Shown one piece after another: positions 1 to 5,866 of a DNA stretch of 5,866 nt. The notes below the pieces were generated by a model. That model made no database searches, was not told where the DNA came from, and saw only the letters and a list, made by a program, of their open reading frames with translations. Source of the DNA: Oceanococcus sp051252075 (GTDB lineage Bacteria > Pseudomonadota > Gammaproteobacteria > Nevskiales > Oceanococcaceae); the NCBI GenBank assembly GCA_051252075.1, contig JBPOFU010000139.1, positions 1 to 5,866 of the forward strand. Reading direction: 5' to 3'. The stretch's first letter is position 1. Each line of letters opens with the position of its first letter. The position numbers were made by a program, and so were the translations under genes.

Positions 1-956
1 TTCTGTAGCCCAAAACCGTAGAAATTGACGCGGCTGTGTCGCAATACGGCGTCCCGTTCAAATTGCTCTTGGCTGGCGTTGGCTGATCCGCTATCAAAAG
101 CGCGCGCATCTAAATATGGATCGTCTTGCCAATGGTGGGAGAGGTTGATGCTGGCATCCCAGCCTGAAAAACGCCCGAGCAGTGACAGCGCGGTGTTGAT
201 AGAGTGAAAACTCTTGGGGCGAATTTCGCGGTACTGAAGCGAACGTCCATCGGCATCATTGATGGCGTAGAAATCGCTGCCATACGATGGATTGCGTGAG
301 AAGCGTTGTTCCGGTGTTGCAAACAGGCTGATCTGCCACGGGCCCAAGAAGTGATCCAGTCGCAGCATGCCGCTAGGACGTCGCAGGTCTTCGATGTCGG
401 CCAGGCCAGGTTCTAGGTTGTCCAAAGGATTGAGTACATCCAATACCCGCAAATTGTCCGAGAAACCCCAGGCAGCCACTTGGCGGCCAACTTTTAAGTC
501 CCAGCGTTCAGACAAGCGCCCCTGCAGCCATGCTTCGCCGATGTCTAGCTCTTGCTCATAATCCTTAAGGACTTCGTCGGTGTAGTCCTGGTCTTGAATT
601 TGATAGGCCGCGTCATGCCACGCCACTAGGCTGATGCGTGCTTTCCAGTTGTCGCCTAAGCGTGCAAGCAAGCCAGCATCAAGCCGCAGTCGCAGTTGCG
701 ATAAGTCGGAATAATCCGTTCCGGTACCGGAATGGTGCGGGTGCAAATTCCATGTGTTGGATAGCACCAGTCGGCCGTCCCATTGCAGCGGCTGGTCGCC
801 AAAAACGTCTTCGCTGGTATCGTCCGCTAGGATAATGCTGTCATACAGATCGCCATCATCGAAGCCGTCCAACAAGCTGTCCATATCTTGCTGGGCGTGC
901 GATGAGGCGGCGGCCAGGCTCAAACACAGGACCCATAGTGCACGGGAAAAAAGCAT
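1..956 (-). CDS. Outer-membrane beta-barrel protein, DUF1302-like (3' end beyond window)
   Basis: The minus-strand frame is open from the ATG at 956 to the left edge (318 codons, no stop), so the C-terminus is missing. Residues 1-21 form a Sec signal peptide: a short basic start, the hydrophobic core ALWVLCLSLAAA, and a likely SHA|QQ cleavage site. An acidic stretch (about 25-50) follows. From about residue 58 there are alternating polar/hydrophobic, aromatic-rich strands (GRLVLSNTWNLH, LRLRLDAGLL, WKARISLVAWH, QISLFATP), typical of an outer-membrane barrel. The segment VGRQVAAWGFSD (157-168), then DVLNPLDNLEPGL and LRRP (191-194), matches the 'VGRQ..WG.s......NP.d' pattern I associate with DUF1302-type proteins. 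The start lies 8 bases after the stop of the LolA-like gene, with no good Shine-Dalgarno, so translation is probably coupled. It is the third gene of the exporter operon and is inferred to be the outer-membrane component or receiver of the transported substrate. The family call is from memory; a generic porin is the alternative. Confidence 0.72.
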   Translation of the reverse strand, partial: MLFSRALWVLCLSLAAASSHAQQDMDSLLDGFDDGDLYDSIILADDTSEDVFGDQPLQWDGRLVLSNTWNLHPHHSGTGTDYSDLSQLRLRLDAGLLARLGDNWKARISLVAWHDAAYQIQDQDYTDEVLKDYEQELDIGEAWLQGRLSERWDLKVGRQVAAWGFSDNLRVLDVLNPLDNLEPGLADIEDLRRPSGMLRLDHFLGPWQISLFATPEQRFSRNPSYGSDFYAINDADGRSLQYREIRPKSFHSINTALSLLGRFSGWDASINLSHHWQDDPYLDARAFDSGSANASQEQFERDAVLRHSRVNFYGFGLQ

Positions 957-964
957 GCTGGTTG

Positions 965-1771
965 TTACAAACCTTGGCTGAGGCGACGTTGGCTGAACAA
1001 CTCATCGGACAGGGGCAGGTTGTACTGTACGTTGTGCCACCGCAAAACGCTGGCATGCTCAGTTTGTTTACCCTTTTTGGTGCTCATGCTGATTTCTTGT
1101 GCCGTCCAAATGCCGTCGATTTGCGACAGTTTTTTTACTTCCATGTATTTCATGCGTTTGCCATCGGCCAGGAAATTCACGCTGCGCATCACCACATAAT
1201 TGTCTTGTCGGATAAATGCTACGGATTTTTTGTAACCCGTGCGTTCAATTTCGGCTTCGGTTTTGGGGGTGGATAAGATCTGCCAATGTTTGTGGCCTTT
1301 AATATCCACGATTTTCATCAGCTGATACTCATAAGCCTCCAAATCGGGGCTGCTCATATCGGCATAGGTAAAATCGGACCCCATGAAGCTGCCGCTTTTA
1401 TCGGCTGCGGCGATACGTTTGACCTTTTTCAATGCTGGCAAATACAGCCATTGATCGTCATCTTTTCTGCCATCGTCATAGTCGTAGCTTAAAAAGCCCG
1501 TGTCTTTGACGTTGGCCGGCCCAAGGAAAAACATAATGCTTTGGGTGTCGCCATCCCTATCCGGTACGTCGCGTTGAAAAGAACGTATAGAGCGCTCACG
1601 CTGATTGCCTTTGGAATCGATCAGCAACATGGCCATGTCCATGGTTGCTGTGCTTCCGGTATCGCGATCCTTCACCTGTTGCATAATCTCGCGGGCGCTC
1701 ATCTCAGCGTTTGCTGGATCGATGGATAGAGTTAACAGCAGACCGAGTAGGGGGAGTCTTAGGCTCATCAT
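965..1771 (-). CDS. Periplasmic LolA-like protein, outer membrane lipoprotein-sorting protein family
   Basis: This encodes a 268-residue protein beginning MMSLRLPLLG. The hydrophobic core LLGLLLTLS and ANA|E (residues 20-23) form a signal peptide. There is no lipobox cysteine, so a soluble periplasmic protein is expected. The mature part starts with an AREIMQQVKDRDTG helix. It then carries the family hallmark: FFLGP (81-85), DTGFLSYDY (90-98), DDQWLYLPALKKVKRI (105-120) and SGSFMGSDFTYADM (126-139). This is the signature of the LolA-like family (Pfam PF17131 type), related in fold to LolA, LolB and DUF1329 proteins, which hold acyl chains in a half-barrel. The frame extends upstream to 2005, but that part lies inside the RND gene. 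The ATG at 1771 is chosen because the signal peptide starts there, an AAGGAAG ribosome site lies 7 bases upstream, and the start overlaps the RND stop as ATGA. It probably shuttles a lipid between the pump and the outer-membrane partner; true lipoprotein sorting is not implied. Confidence 0.88.
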   Translation of the reverse strand: MMSLRLPLLGLLLTLSIDPANAEMSAREIMQQVKDRDTGSTATMDMAMLLIDSKGNQRERSIRSFQRDVPDRDGDTQSIMFFLGPANVKDTGFLSYDYDDGRKDDDQWLYLPALKKVKRIAAADKSGSFMGSDFTYADMSSPDLEAYEYQLMKIVDIKGHKHWQILSTPKTEAEIERTGYKKSVAFIRQDNYVVMRSVNFLADGKRMKYMEVKKLSQIDGIWTAQEISMSTKKGKQTEHASVLRWHNVQYNLPLSDELFSQRRLSQGL

Positions 1772-4263
1772 GCGAGTACTTCCTTGGGTTGTTTTTCTTT
1801 CCATTGCGCCAATAAGGTCATCAACGCCGGGGCTAGCAAGACGTCGGCTAAGAAGGCCAAGATGATGCAAAACCCGGTAAGTAAGCCAAAGGCACGCATG
1901 TTGTGCATGCTGCCCAGTAGGTTGACGAAGAAGGCGGCTGACAGCACCAAAGATGTGATCATTAAGGCCTTGCCGGTGGTGCGCAGGGTTTGCCGCACGG
2001 CCCAAGTCGAATCTCCGCTGCTGGCGTAGTAGCGTTGATAGTTGTGCATAAAATGAATGGTGTCATCGACAGCTAAGCCCAGTGCGATGGAGCCAATTAG
2101 CAAAGTGAAGGCATCCAAGGGGATGCCCACCAAGGCCATCAATGCCAAAGTGACCACAATAGGTGCTAGGTTCGGAATCATGCTGATGAGCCCGGTACGT
2201 ACTGATCCAACCAAAAGCATCATCAAAGGCGAGATGATCAGGAAGGCCAGCATATAGGCGCGAATGGTGTCTCCGATCAAGGCCTTAATGGTACTACCGA
2301 GTATGCTGATGATGCCGGTGAAAGTGAGTTCCGCATACGGCCCTATACGTTGTTCAAATCCGGCTTTAAGCTCCGCCAAATAGTCGGGATAAAGCACGCC
2401 ATCAACAAAGGGGAGCTTGGCAGTGATACGCATTTTGCTAAAGCTGGAATCAACAATGTCATTGAGGTCATCGCTGCCGGAGTTTTCAAACAGCAACAAT
2501 TCTTGAGCAATCAGCTCGCGTTGTTCAGGGATGCGATAAAACGCCGGGTCATTGCCGTTCAGTGCTTGATGCAACTCCTTGTTGATATCAATCAAAGAGG
2601 TGGATTTGCCTAGGCGCACGCCATGCACTTCCAGTTCGTCAGCAAAGATCAAGGCTTGATCGACAGCCTTCAGCAAAGCTGGATTGTGCAAGCCATTGGT
2701 TTCGCCGCTATCCACCACGATTTCCACAAAGGTGGCACCGCCAAAATGCGTATCTATCGCCTCTGTGGTATCGCGAATTTCGCTGCCTACTGGAAACCAG
2801 CCCAGAGGGTAATGGCTGGGTTTGAGCTGCGCTGCGGCGAAGAGGCACACAAGAATAAGGACGAACCACAGCGTGACTACCTTCCAGGGTTGTTGAGTCG
2901 AGATATCGGCGCAGCGTCCTAAGAAGCGTTGCAATGCGCCATCTTTGTCGTCGCGTAGCCCTTGAGCTTTGAATGGTGTGACCGCGATGAGTGCTGGCAT
3001 CAGGACCAAAGAAAAGACCAAAGCACAGACGATGCCCATAGGGCTAACGATGCCGATGTCCGCAACGGGCTTCATGTTGGCGGTGACAAATGAGATCAAA
3101 CCGCCTGCCGTGGTGAGACCGGTCATGACGACGGCGAAGCCGGAATGTCCCAAGGCATAACTTAAGGCTGCCCGTTTGTTCTTGCCTTGATCCACCGCTT
3201 GAAAATATACGGTGAAGATATGTACCGCATTACCCACACCAACGGCTAGCAACAATGAAGGCAGGATTTGCACTGAAGTGGTTATTGCGATGCCAAAGAA
3301 CGCCATTAAGGCAAATGTGCAATAGACTGATAAAGCAGAGACGGCGACTGGCAAGATCACCATGATCCAGCGTCGAAAAATGGCGTACAGCAATATCGAT
3401 GTTATCAATATGCCCAGGGCAGAAAAGACGAACATATCGCGACCCAATATGTAGGTCAGTTGGTGCATCATGAATGGTGAGCCCGCTATGCCGATCCGAA
3501 AATCGTCGCGTTCGAATTGTTCTGTTTTCGCACGTATTGCATCGATGATGAGGTAGACCTCATCCTGACTGAGGAAGGCGGCCCCTTCGTTGGCTGCGCT
3601 AGGCTCGTCGCCGCTGAGCAGCCCGTCATCCTCTGCAAACCCGGCATCGAAGTCGAACTCATCTAAGGATTCCACTTCGGGCATGCCAACATGGCTGGCG
3701 GTGTAGGTATCCGGAGTCACCACCAAAATGGTGTGGGTTAAATCGGGGTTCACGAAGTGATTGCGGTACAAGGGATTGTTGCGGATGCGATCACGCAGTT
3801 GGCTGAAATCGGCATCATTTTGTGGCCACTGTTCTAGCAAATCTTGAACGATTAATTCGTCACCTTGGCCTCGCGTGAGTCGTGCATTGATCAAGCTATC
3901 CACCTTATCTACTTGTGGGATCGCCGCTAGGGCTTCATGCCAGATTTTCAGGTGCTGAAGAAACTCATCGTTAACGATATCGCTATCGCTTTGGACCAAA
4001 ATAACGAGTCTCTCGTCTCGACCGAACTCTCGCTGAAAGGCATCATAAACTTGGCGAGCGGGATCGGATTTACGCAGATAACCCTCGGTGGACATATCCA
4101 CTTGTATCTGCGGAAAATAACTAGAAACCCACGTCAGCACTATGAGCACGGCCAATATGATGCGCCAGGGATAGTCGTGACAAATTTCACCCCAACGCGC
4201 AAAGCGCCGCTCAATGGCGTCGCGGGCGCGAGAAAAGCCGTTTTTTGGGGTGGTGGTGTTCAT
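1768..4263 (-). CDS. RND/MMPL-family inner-membrane exporter
   Basis: This encodes an 831-residue protein with the duplicated RND layout. TM1 is about 34-50, followed by a large periplasmic loop (about 52-272). A block of five helices covers about 277-430. TM7 is about 460-478, followed by a second periplasmic loop (about 480-662). The last five helices run from about 667 to 820. The length fits COG1033/MMPL-type 'predicted exporter of the RND superfamily' proteins. They move lipids or other hydrophobic molecules using the proton gradient and are smaller than AcrB-type drug pumps. The second half has GLAVDDTIHFMH (729-740), the acidic proton-relay type motif. The equivalent first-half segment is AVGVGNAVHIF (340-350), with Asn345 and no acid. 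Loop 1 carries a very acidic insertion (about 196-226). The ATG at 4263 is the only reasonable start: a TAG lies five codons upstream in frame, although the Shine-Dalgarno is poor. It is the first gene of the operon, overlaps the LolA-like gene by 4 bases, and is divergent from yajQ. The substrate is unknown. Confidence 0.92.
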   Translation of the reverse strand: MNTTTPKNGFSRARDAIERRFARWGEICHDYPWRIILAVLIVLTWVSSYFPQIQVDMSTEGYLRKSDPARQVYDAFQREFGRDERLVILVQSDSDIVNDEFLQHLKIWHEALAAIPQVDKVDSLINARLTRGQGDELIVQDLLEQWPQNDADFSQLRDRIRNNPLYRNHFVNPDLTHTILVVTPDTYTASHVGMPEVESLDEFDFDAGFAEDDGLLSGDEPSAANEGAAFLSQDEVYLIIDAIRAKTEQFERDDFRIGIAGSPFMMHQLTYILGRDMFVFSALGILITSILLYAIFRRWIMVILPVAVSALSVYCTFALMAFFGIAITTSVQILPSLLLAVGVGNAVHIFTVYFQAVDQGKNKRAALSYALGHSGFAVVMTGLTTAGGLISFVTANMKPVADIGIVSPMGIVCALVFSLVLMPALIAVTPFKAQGLRDDKDGALQRFLGRCADISTQQPWKVVTLWFVLILVCLFAAAQLKPSHYPLGWFPVGSEIRDTTEAIDTHFGGATFVEIVVDSGETNGLHNPALLKAVDQALIFADELEVHGVRLGKSTSLIDINKELHQALNGNDPAFYRIPEQRELIAQELLLFENSGSDDLNDIVDSSFSKMRITAKLPFVDGVLYPDYLAELKAGFEQRIGPYAELTFTGIISILGSTIKALIGDTIRAYMLAFLIISPLMMLLVGSVRTGLISMIPNLAPIVVTLALMALVGIPLDAFTLLIGSIALGLAVDDTIHFMHNYQRYYASSGDSTWAVRQTLRTTGKALMITSLVLSAAFFVNLLGSMHNMRAFGLLTGFCIILAFLADVLLAPALMTLLAQWKEKQPKEVLA
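1779..1785 (-). promoter_or_regulatory. Ribosome binding site of the LolA-like gene
   Basis: The minus strand reads AAGGAAG, 7 bases before the ATG at 1771, inside the last codons of the RND gene. It decides the start of the LolA-like protein, because the open frame itself continues further upstream. It also suggests that this gene can be initiated well on its own, in addition to coupling through the ATGA overlap. Confidence 0.7.
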
Positions 4264-4286
4264 GTCTGGGAGGGACTATGGGGAAG

Positions 4287-4302
4287 AGTGTAGCAGATTT
4301 TA
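4287..4302 (-). promoter_or_regulatory. Possible promoter -10 elements for the exporter operon
   Basis: Read on the minus strand there are two sigma-70-like -10 candidates. One is TAAAAT (4297-4302), with a poor TTTTCT 17 bases upstream. The other is TACACT (4287-4292), preceded by TGC (4293-4295) as an extended -10 but without a clear -35. Either would give a short leader before the ATG at 4263. The position is reasonable, since this is the only gap upstream of the operon, but the match is weak. Confidence 0.3.
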
Positions 4303-4317
4303 AGGCAAATTCCTTAA
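4300..4317. repeat. Perfect inverted repeat TTAAGG-N6-CCTTAA, possible operator
   Basis: Two 6-base arms are exact reverse complements, separated by the 6 bases CAAATT, forming an 18-base dyad. It sits 37 bases upstream of the exporter start and overlaps the TAAAAT -10 candidate on the minus strand. That is where a dimeric repressor would act. It is AT-rich with no T-run suited to termination, so an operator is likelier than a terminator. No regulator gene is visible in the window, and a chance occurrence is possible. Confidence 0.35.
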
Positions 4318-4370
4318 TTAGAAAAGCCTGTGTTCCTCCCAGAAGGCCGATAAGCCAAAGCGGATAGGGG

Positions 4371-4376
4371 TAAAAT
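4371..4376 (+). promoter_or_regulatory. Possible -10 box of yajQ
   Basis: TAAAAT (five of six matches to TATAAT) lies 27 bases before the yajQ ATG, which would give a leader of about 20 bases. The hexamer 17 bases upstream (CGATAA) is not a convincing -35. The call rests on position and the -10 match only. Confidence 0.3.
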
Positions 4377-4403
4377 GGCATTTTTCATTGTGATGATTGG
4401 GTT

Positions 4404-4889
4404 ATGCCAAGTTTCGATATAGTCAGTGAAGTGGATAAACACGAGCTGACCAACGCTGTCGATCAAGCCATGCGCGAAATGCAAAATCGTTTTGACTTTC
4501 GCGGTGTAGAGGCTGAATTCAGCTTGAATGGTGTGGTCGTTACTCAGACCGCGCCTAGCGATTTTCAGCTGGATCAAATGCTGGACATATTGAAGCAGCG
4601 TTTGGTCGCACGCGGCATTGATTTACGCAGTTTGGAGGTCGGCGACGTTCAGGCCAACATTGCTCAGGCGCGACGGGATGTTAGCTGCAAGCAGGGCATA
4701 GATAAGCCAGCAGCCAAGAAAATCATAGCTTTGATCAAAGCCAGCAAGCTCAAAGTTACCGCGCAAATCAATGAAGATAAGTTGCGCATTACCGGTAAAA
4801 AGCGCGATGAGCTACAAGCTGTTATGGCTTTGCTAAAGAAAGATGAAGAGCTAGAGCTGCCTTTGCAGTTTGAAAATTTCCGCGATTGA
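4404..4889 (+). CDS. yajQ: YajQ family nucleotide / cyclic-di-GMP-binding protein
   Basis: A complete 161-residue protein, close to the roughly 160-165 residues usual for YajQ (DUF520, UPF0234). The start MPSFDIVSEVDKHELTNAVDQ, the segment RFDFRGVEAEFSL (29-41), KQGIDKPAAKKIIALIKASK (96-115), LKVTAQI and ITGKKRDELQAVMALLK (129-145), and the ending LPLQFENFRD all follow the family pattern. YajQ is a cytoplasmic protein of two ferredoxin-like domains that binds nucleic acid or nucleotides. In Xanthomonas and Pseudomonas relatives it is reported to bind cyclic-di-GMP and to influence transcription of virulence and biofilm genes. The ATG at 4404 is correct because the protein aligns from its first residue, although the upstream GATTGGGTT is a weak ribosome site. 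It is transcribed divergently from the exporter operon and followed after 81 bases by the DAHP synthase gene. Nothing is broken or unusual in the protein. Confidence 0.97.
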   Translation: MPSFDIVSEVDKHELTNAVDQAMREMQNRFDFRGVEAEFSLNGVVVTQTAPSDFQLDQMLDILKQRLVARGIDLRSLEVGDVQANIAQARRDVSCKQGIDKPAAKKIIALIKASKLKVTAQINEDKLRITGKKRDELQAVMALLKKDEELELPLQFENFRD

Positions 4890-4919
4890 ATTCGACTCAA
4901 TTACTTCACATCCAAAGCC

Positions 4920-4925
4920 TATACT
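4920..4925 (+). promoter_or_regulatory. Possible -10 box of the DAHP synthase gene
   Basis: TATACT (five of six matches to TATAAT) lies 45 bases before the ATG at 4971, in the 81-base gap after yajQ. No good -35 is present at 16-18 bases (TCAATT at 17). If real, the DAHP synthase has its own promoter with a leader of roughly 40 bases. Confidence 0.35.
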
Positions 4926-4939
4926 GGCGCATCTAAACG

Positions 4940-4955
4940 CTGCCTATCGCGGCAG
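4940..4955 (+). other. Small hairpin in the DAHP synthase leader
   Basis: CTGCC and GGCAG form a 5-base-pair stem around the 6-base loop TATCGC. It ends 15 bases before the start codon. It is not followed by a T-run, so it is not an intrinsic terminator. It could affect translation of the downstream gene or be a chance pairing. No leader peptide is evident. Confidence 0.25.
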
Positions 4956-4970
4956 AAAGTATCTAAAACC

Positions 4971-5866
4971 ATGAGCTCAACCTCACTGTGGACGCCTGAT
5001 AGCTGGCGTTCTTTCCCGATCGCGCAGCAACCGAATTACCCTGATGCGGCTGCACTACATGCCGCTGAGTCCGCTATAGCAAAACAGCCGCCCTTGGTTT
5101 TTGCGGAAGAAGCGCGCGAGCTGCGCCGTCAACTCGCCGACGTGGCCAATGGCCAGGCCTTCTTGTTGCAGGGAGGGGATTGCGCGGAAACTTTTGCCGA
5201 TTTTTCTTCGCCGGGCATTCGTGATTTGTTCAAGGTTTTGCTGCAAATGGCGGTGGTATTGACCTACGCCGGTGGCAAACCGCTGGTAAAAGTAGGGCGC
5301 GTAGCGGGCCAGTTTGCGAAGCCGCGTTCGGCTGACACTGAAGTGCGTGATGGCGTTGAATTGGCGAGCTATCGTGGCGATATCGTCAACGGCCCGGCTT
5401 TTGATTCAGCCTCCCGCGTGCCCGATCCGCAACGCATGCTGCAGGCTTATCATCAGTCCACCGCAACACTGAATCTATTGCGTGCTTTTGCCAGTGGTGG
5501 TTTGGCCGATTTGAATCAAGTTGCCGCTTGGAATCAGAGCTTCTTAGAAGGCAATCCGCTGCGTGAGCGCTATGAAGTCTTGGCCCACAAAATTGAAGAT
5601 GCGCTGGCTTTTATGAAAGTGTGTGGAGTAGACAGCAGCAACACACCGGCCCTAGCCAGTACTCGATTGTTCACTTCGCATGAAGCGTTATTGCTGGGTT
5701 ATGAACAGGCCTTAACGCGCCGTGATCACTTGACCGATCAGTGGTATGACTGTTCTGCACATATGTTGTGGATAGGCGAGCGGACCCGGCAGCTCGATCA
5801 CGCCCATATCGAGTTTTTGCGTGGGGTCAATAATCCTATCGGCGTGAAAGTCGGGCCGAGTATGCA
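4971..5866 (+). CDS. Class II DAHP synthase (3-deoxy-7-phosphoheptulonate synthase), 3' end beyond window
   Basis: The frame is open for 298 codons to the right edge; family members are about 450 residues, so roughly 150 are missing. The enzyme condenses phosphoenolpyruvate with erythrose 4-phosphate, the committed step to chorismate and aromatic amino acids, in the cytoplasm. Family marks in order are WTPDSWR (7-13), PPLVF (40-44), AFLLQGGDCAE (63-73), VGRVAGQFAKPRS (108-120), YRGDIVNG (134-141), RVPDP (149-153), QSTATLNLLRAF (162-173), TSHEALLL (235-242), SAHMLWIGERTR (262-273) and GVKVGPS (291-297). By comparison with the Mycobacterium tuberculosis enzyme, Cys71 is the first metal ligand (its Cys87). 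Arg110, Glu270, Arg271 and Lys293 line the PEP site (its Arg126, Glu283, Arg284 and Lys306). The remaining metal ligands (His, Glu, Asp) lie outside the window. The short N-terminus is like the Pseudomonas class II enzymes. The ATG at 4971 is chosen because homology begins there, despite a weak ribosome site. A phenazine-type PhzC paralogue is less likely, since no phenazine genes are nearby. Confidence 0.96.
   Translation, partial: MSSTSLWTPDSWRSFPIAQQPNYPDAAALHAAESAIAKQPPLVFAEEARELRRQLADVANGQAFLLQGGDCAETFADFSSPGIRDLFKVLLQMAVVLTYAGGKPLVKVGRVAGQFAKPRSADTEVRDGVELASYRGDIVNGPAFDSASRVPDPQRMLQAYHQSTATLNLLRAFASGGLADLNQVAAWNQSFLEGNPLRERYEVLAHKIEDALAFMKVCGVDSSNTPALASTRLFTSHEALLLGYEQALTRRDHLTDQWYDCSAHMLWIGERTRQLDHAHIEFLRGVNNPIGVKVGPSM

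Noticed and set aside
902..1276. 124-codon plus-strand frame across the LolA-like and outer-membrane genes
   Set aside because: It is a shadow of two well-supported minus-strand genes. The glycine/phenylalanine-rich end is a by-product of reading the other strand.
1896..1911. GCATG..GCATGC palindromic repeat
   Set aside because: It is inside the RND coding sequence, short, and explained by the codons for the conserved MHNMRAFG segment.
1772..2005. N-terminal extension of the LolA-like frame upstream of the ATG at 1771
   Set aside because: It lies wholly inside the RND gene in another frame, and a signal peptide and ribosome site mark the start at 1771.
3937..4293. 118-codon plus-strand frame opposite the RND N-terminus
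   Set aside because: It is antisense to a confident coding region and has no recognisable motif or ribosome site.
4314..4577. 87-codon minus-strand frame overlapping the start of yajQ
   Set aside because: It is mostly antisense to yajQ, shows no protein family features, and yajQ is an unambiguous gene.
4940..4955. Intrinsic terminator after yajQ
   Set aside because: The stem is only 5 base pairs and no T-run follows, so termination is not supported.

Overview
The window reads as ordinary chromosomal DNA of a gammaproteobacterium with moderate GC. The YajQ protein and the class II DAHP synthase both resemble those of pseudomonads and related marine Gammaproteobacteria. This placement rests on remembered protein similarity, not on a search. 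There are five protein genes, almost no spare DNA, and no RNA gene, mobile element, CRISPR array or prophage signal that I can see.

Left part (positions 1-4263, all minus strand): a tight three-gene operon read from right to left. First comes an 831-residue RND/MMPL-family inner-membrane exporter. It overlaps by four bases (ATGA) a 268-residue secreted LolA-like protein of the 'outer membrane lipoprotein-sorting protein' family. Eight bases further on is a signal-peptide-bearing, probably beta-barrel outer-membrane protein that resembles DUF1302 proteins and runs off the left edge. One inner-membrane pump, one periplasmic carrier-like protein and one outer-membrane protein together look like a trans-envelope route for a lipid or other hydrophobic substrate. 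The substrate cannot be read from the sequence.

Centre (4264-4403): a 140-base divergent intergenic region that must hold the promoters of the operon and of yajQ. It contains a perfect 6-6-6 inverted repeat, TTAAGG-N6-CCTTAA, close to the operon start.

Right part (4404-5866, plus strand): yajQ, encoding a complete 161-residue nucleotide/cyclic-di-GMP-binding YajQ-family protein. After an 81-base gap comes the first 298 codons of a class II 3-deoxy-D-arabino-heptulosonate-7-phosphate synthase, the first enzyme of the shikimate pathway, which runs off the right edge. The gap has a TATACT box and a small hairpin but no recognisable terminator, so the two genes may or may not be co-transcribed.

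The most interesting item is the three-gene envelope operon: a recognisable but functionally unassigned export module, with an altered first-half transmembrane motif and an acidic periplasmic insertion in its pump.
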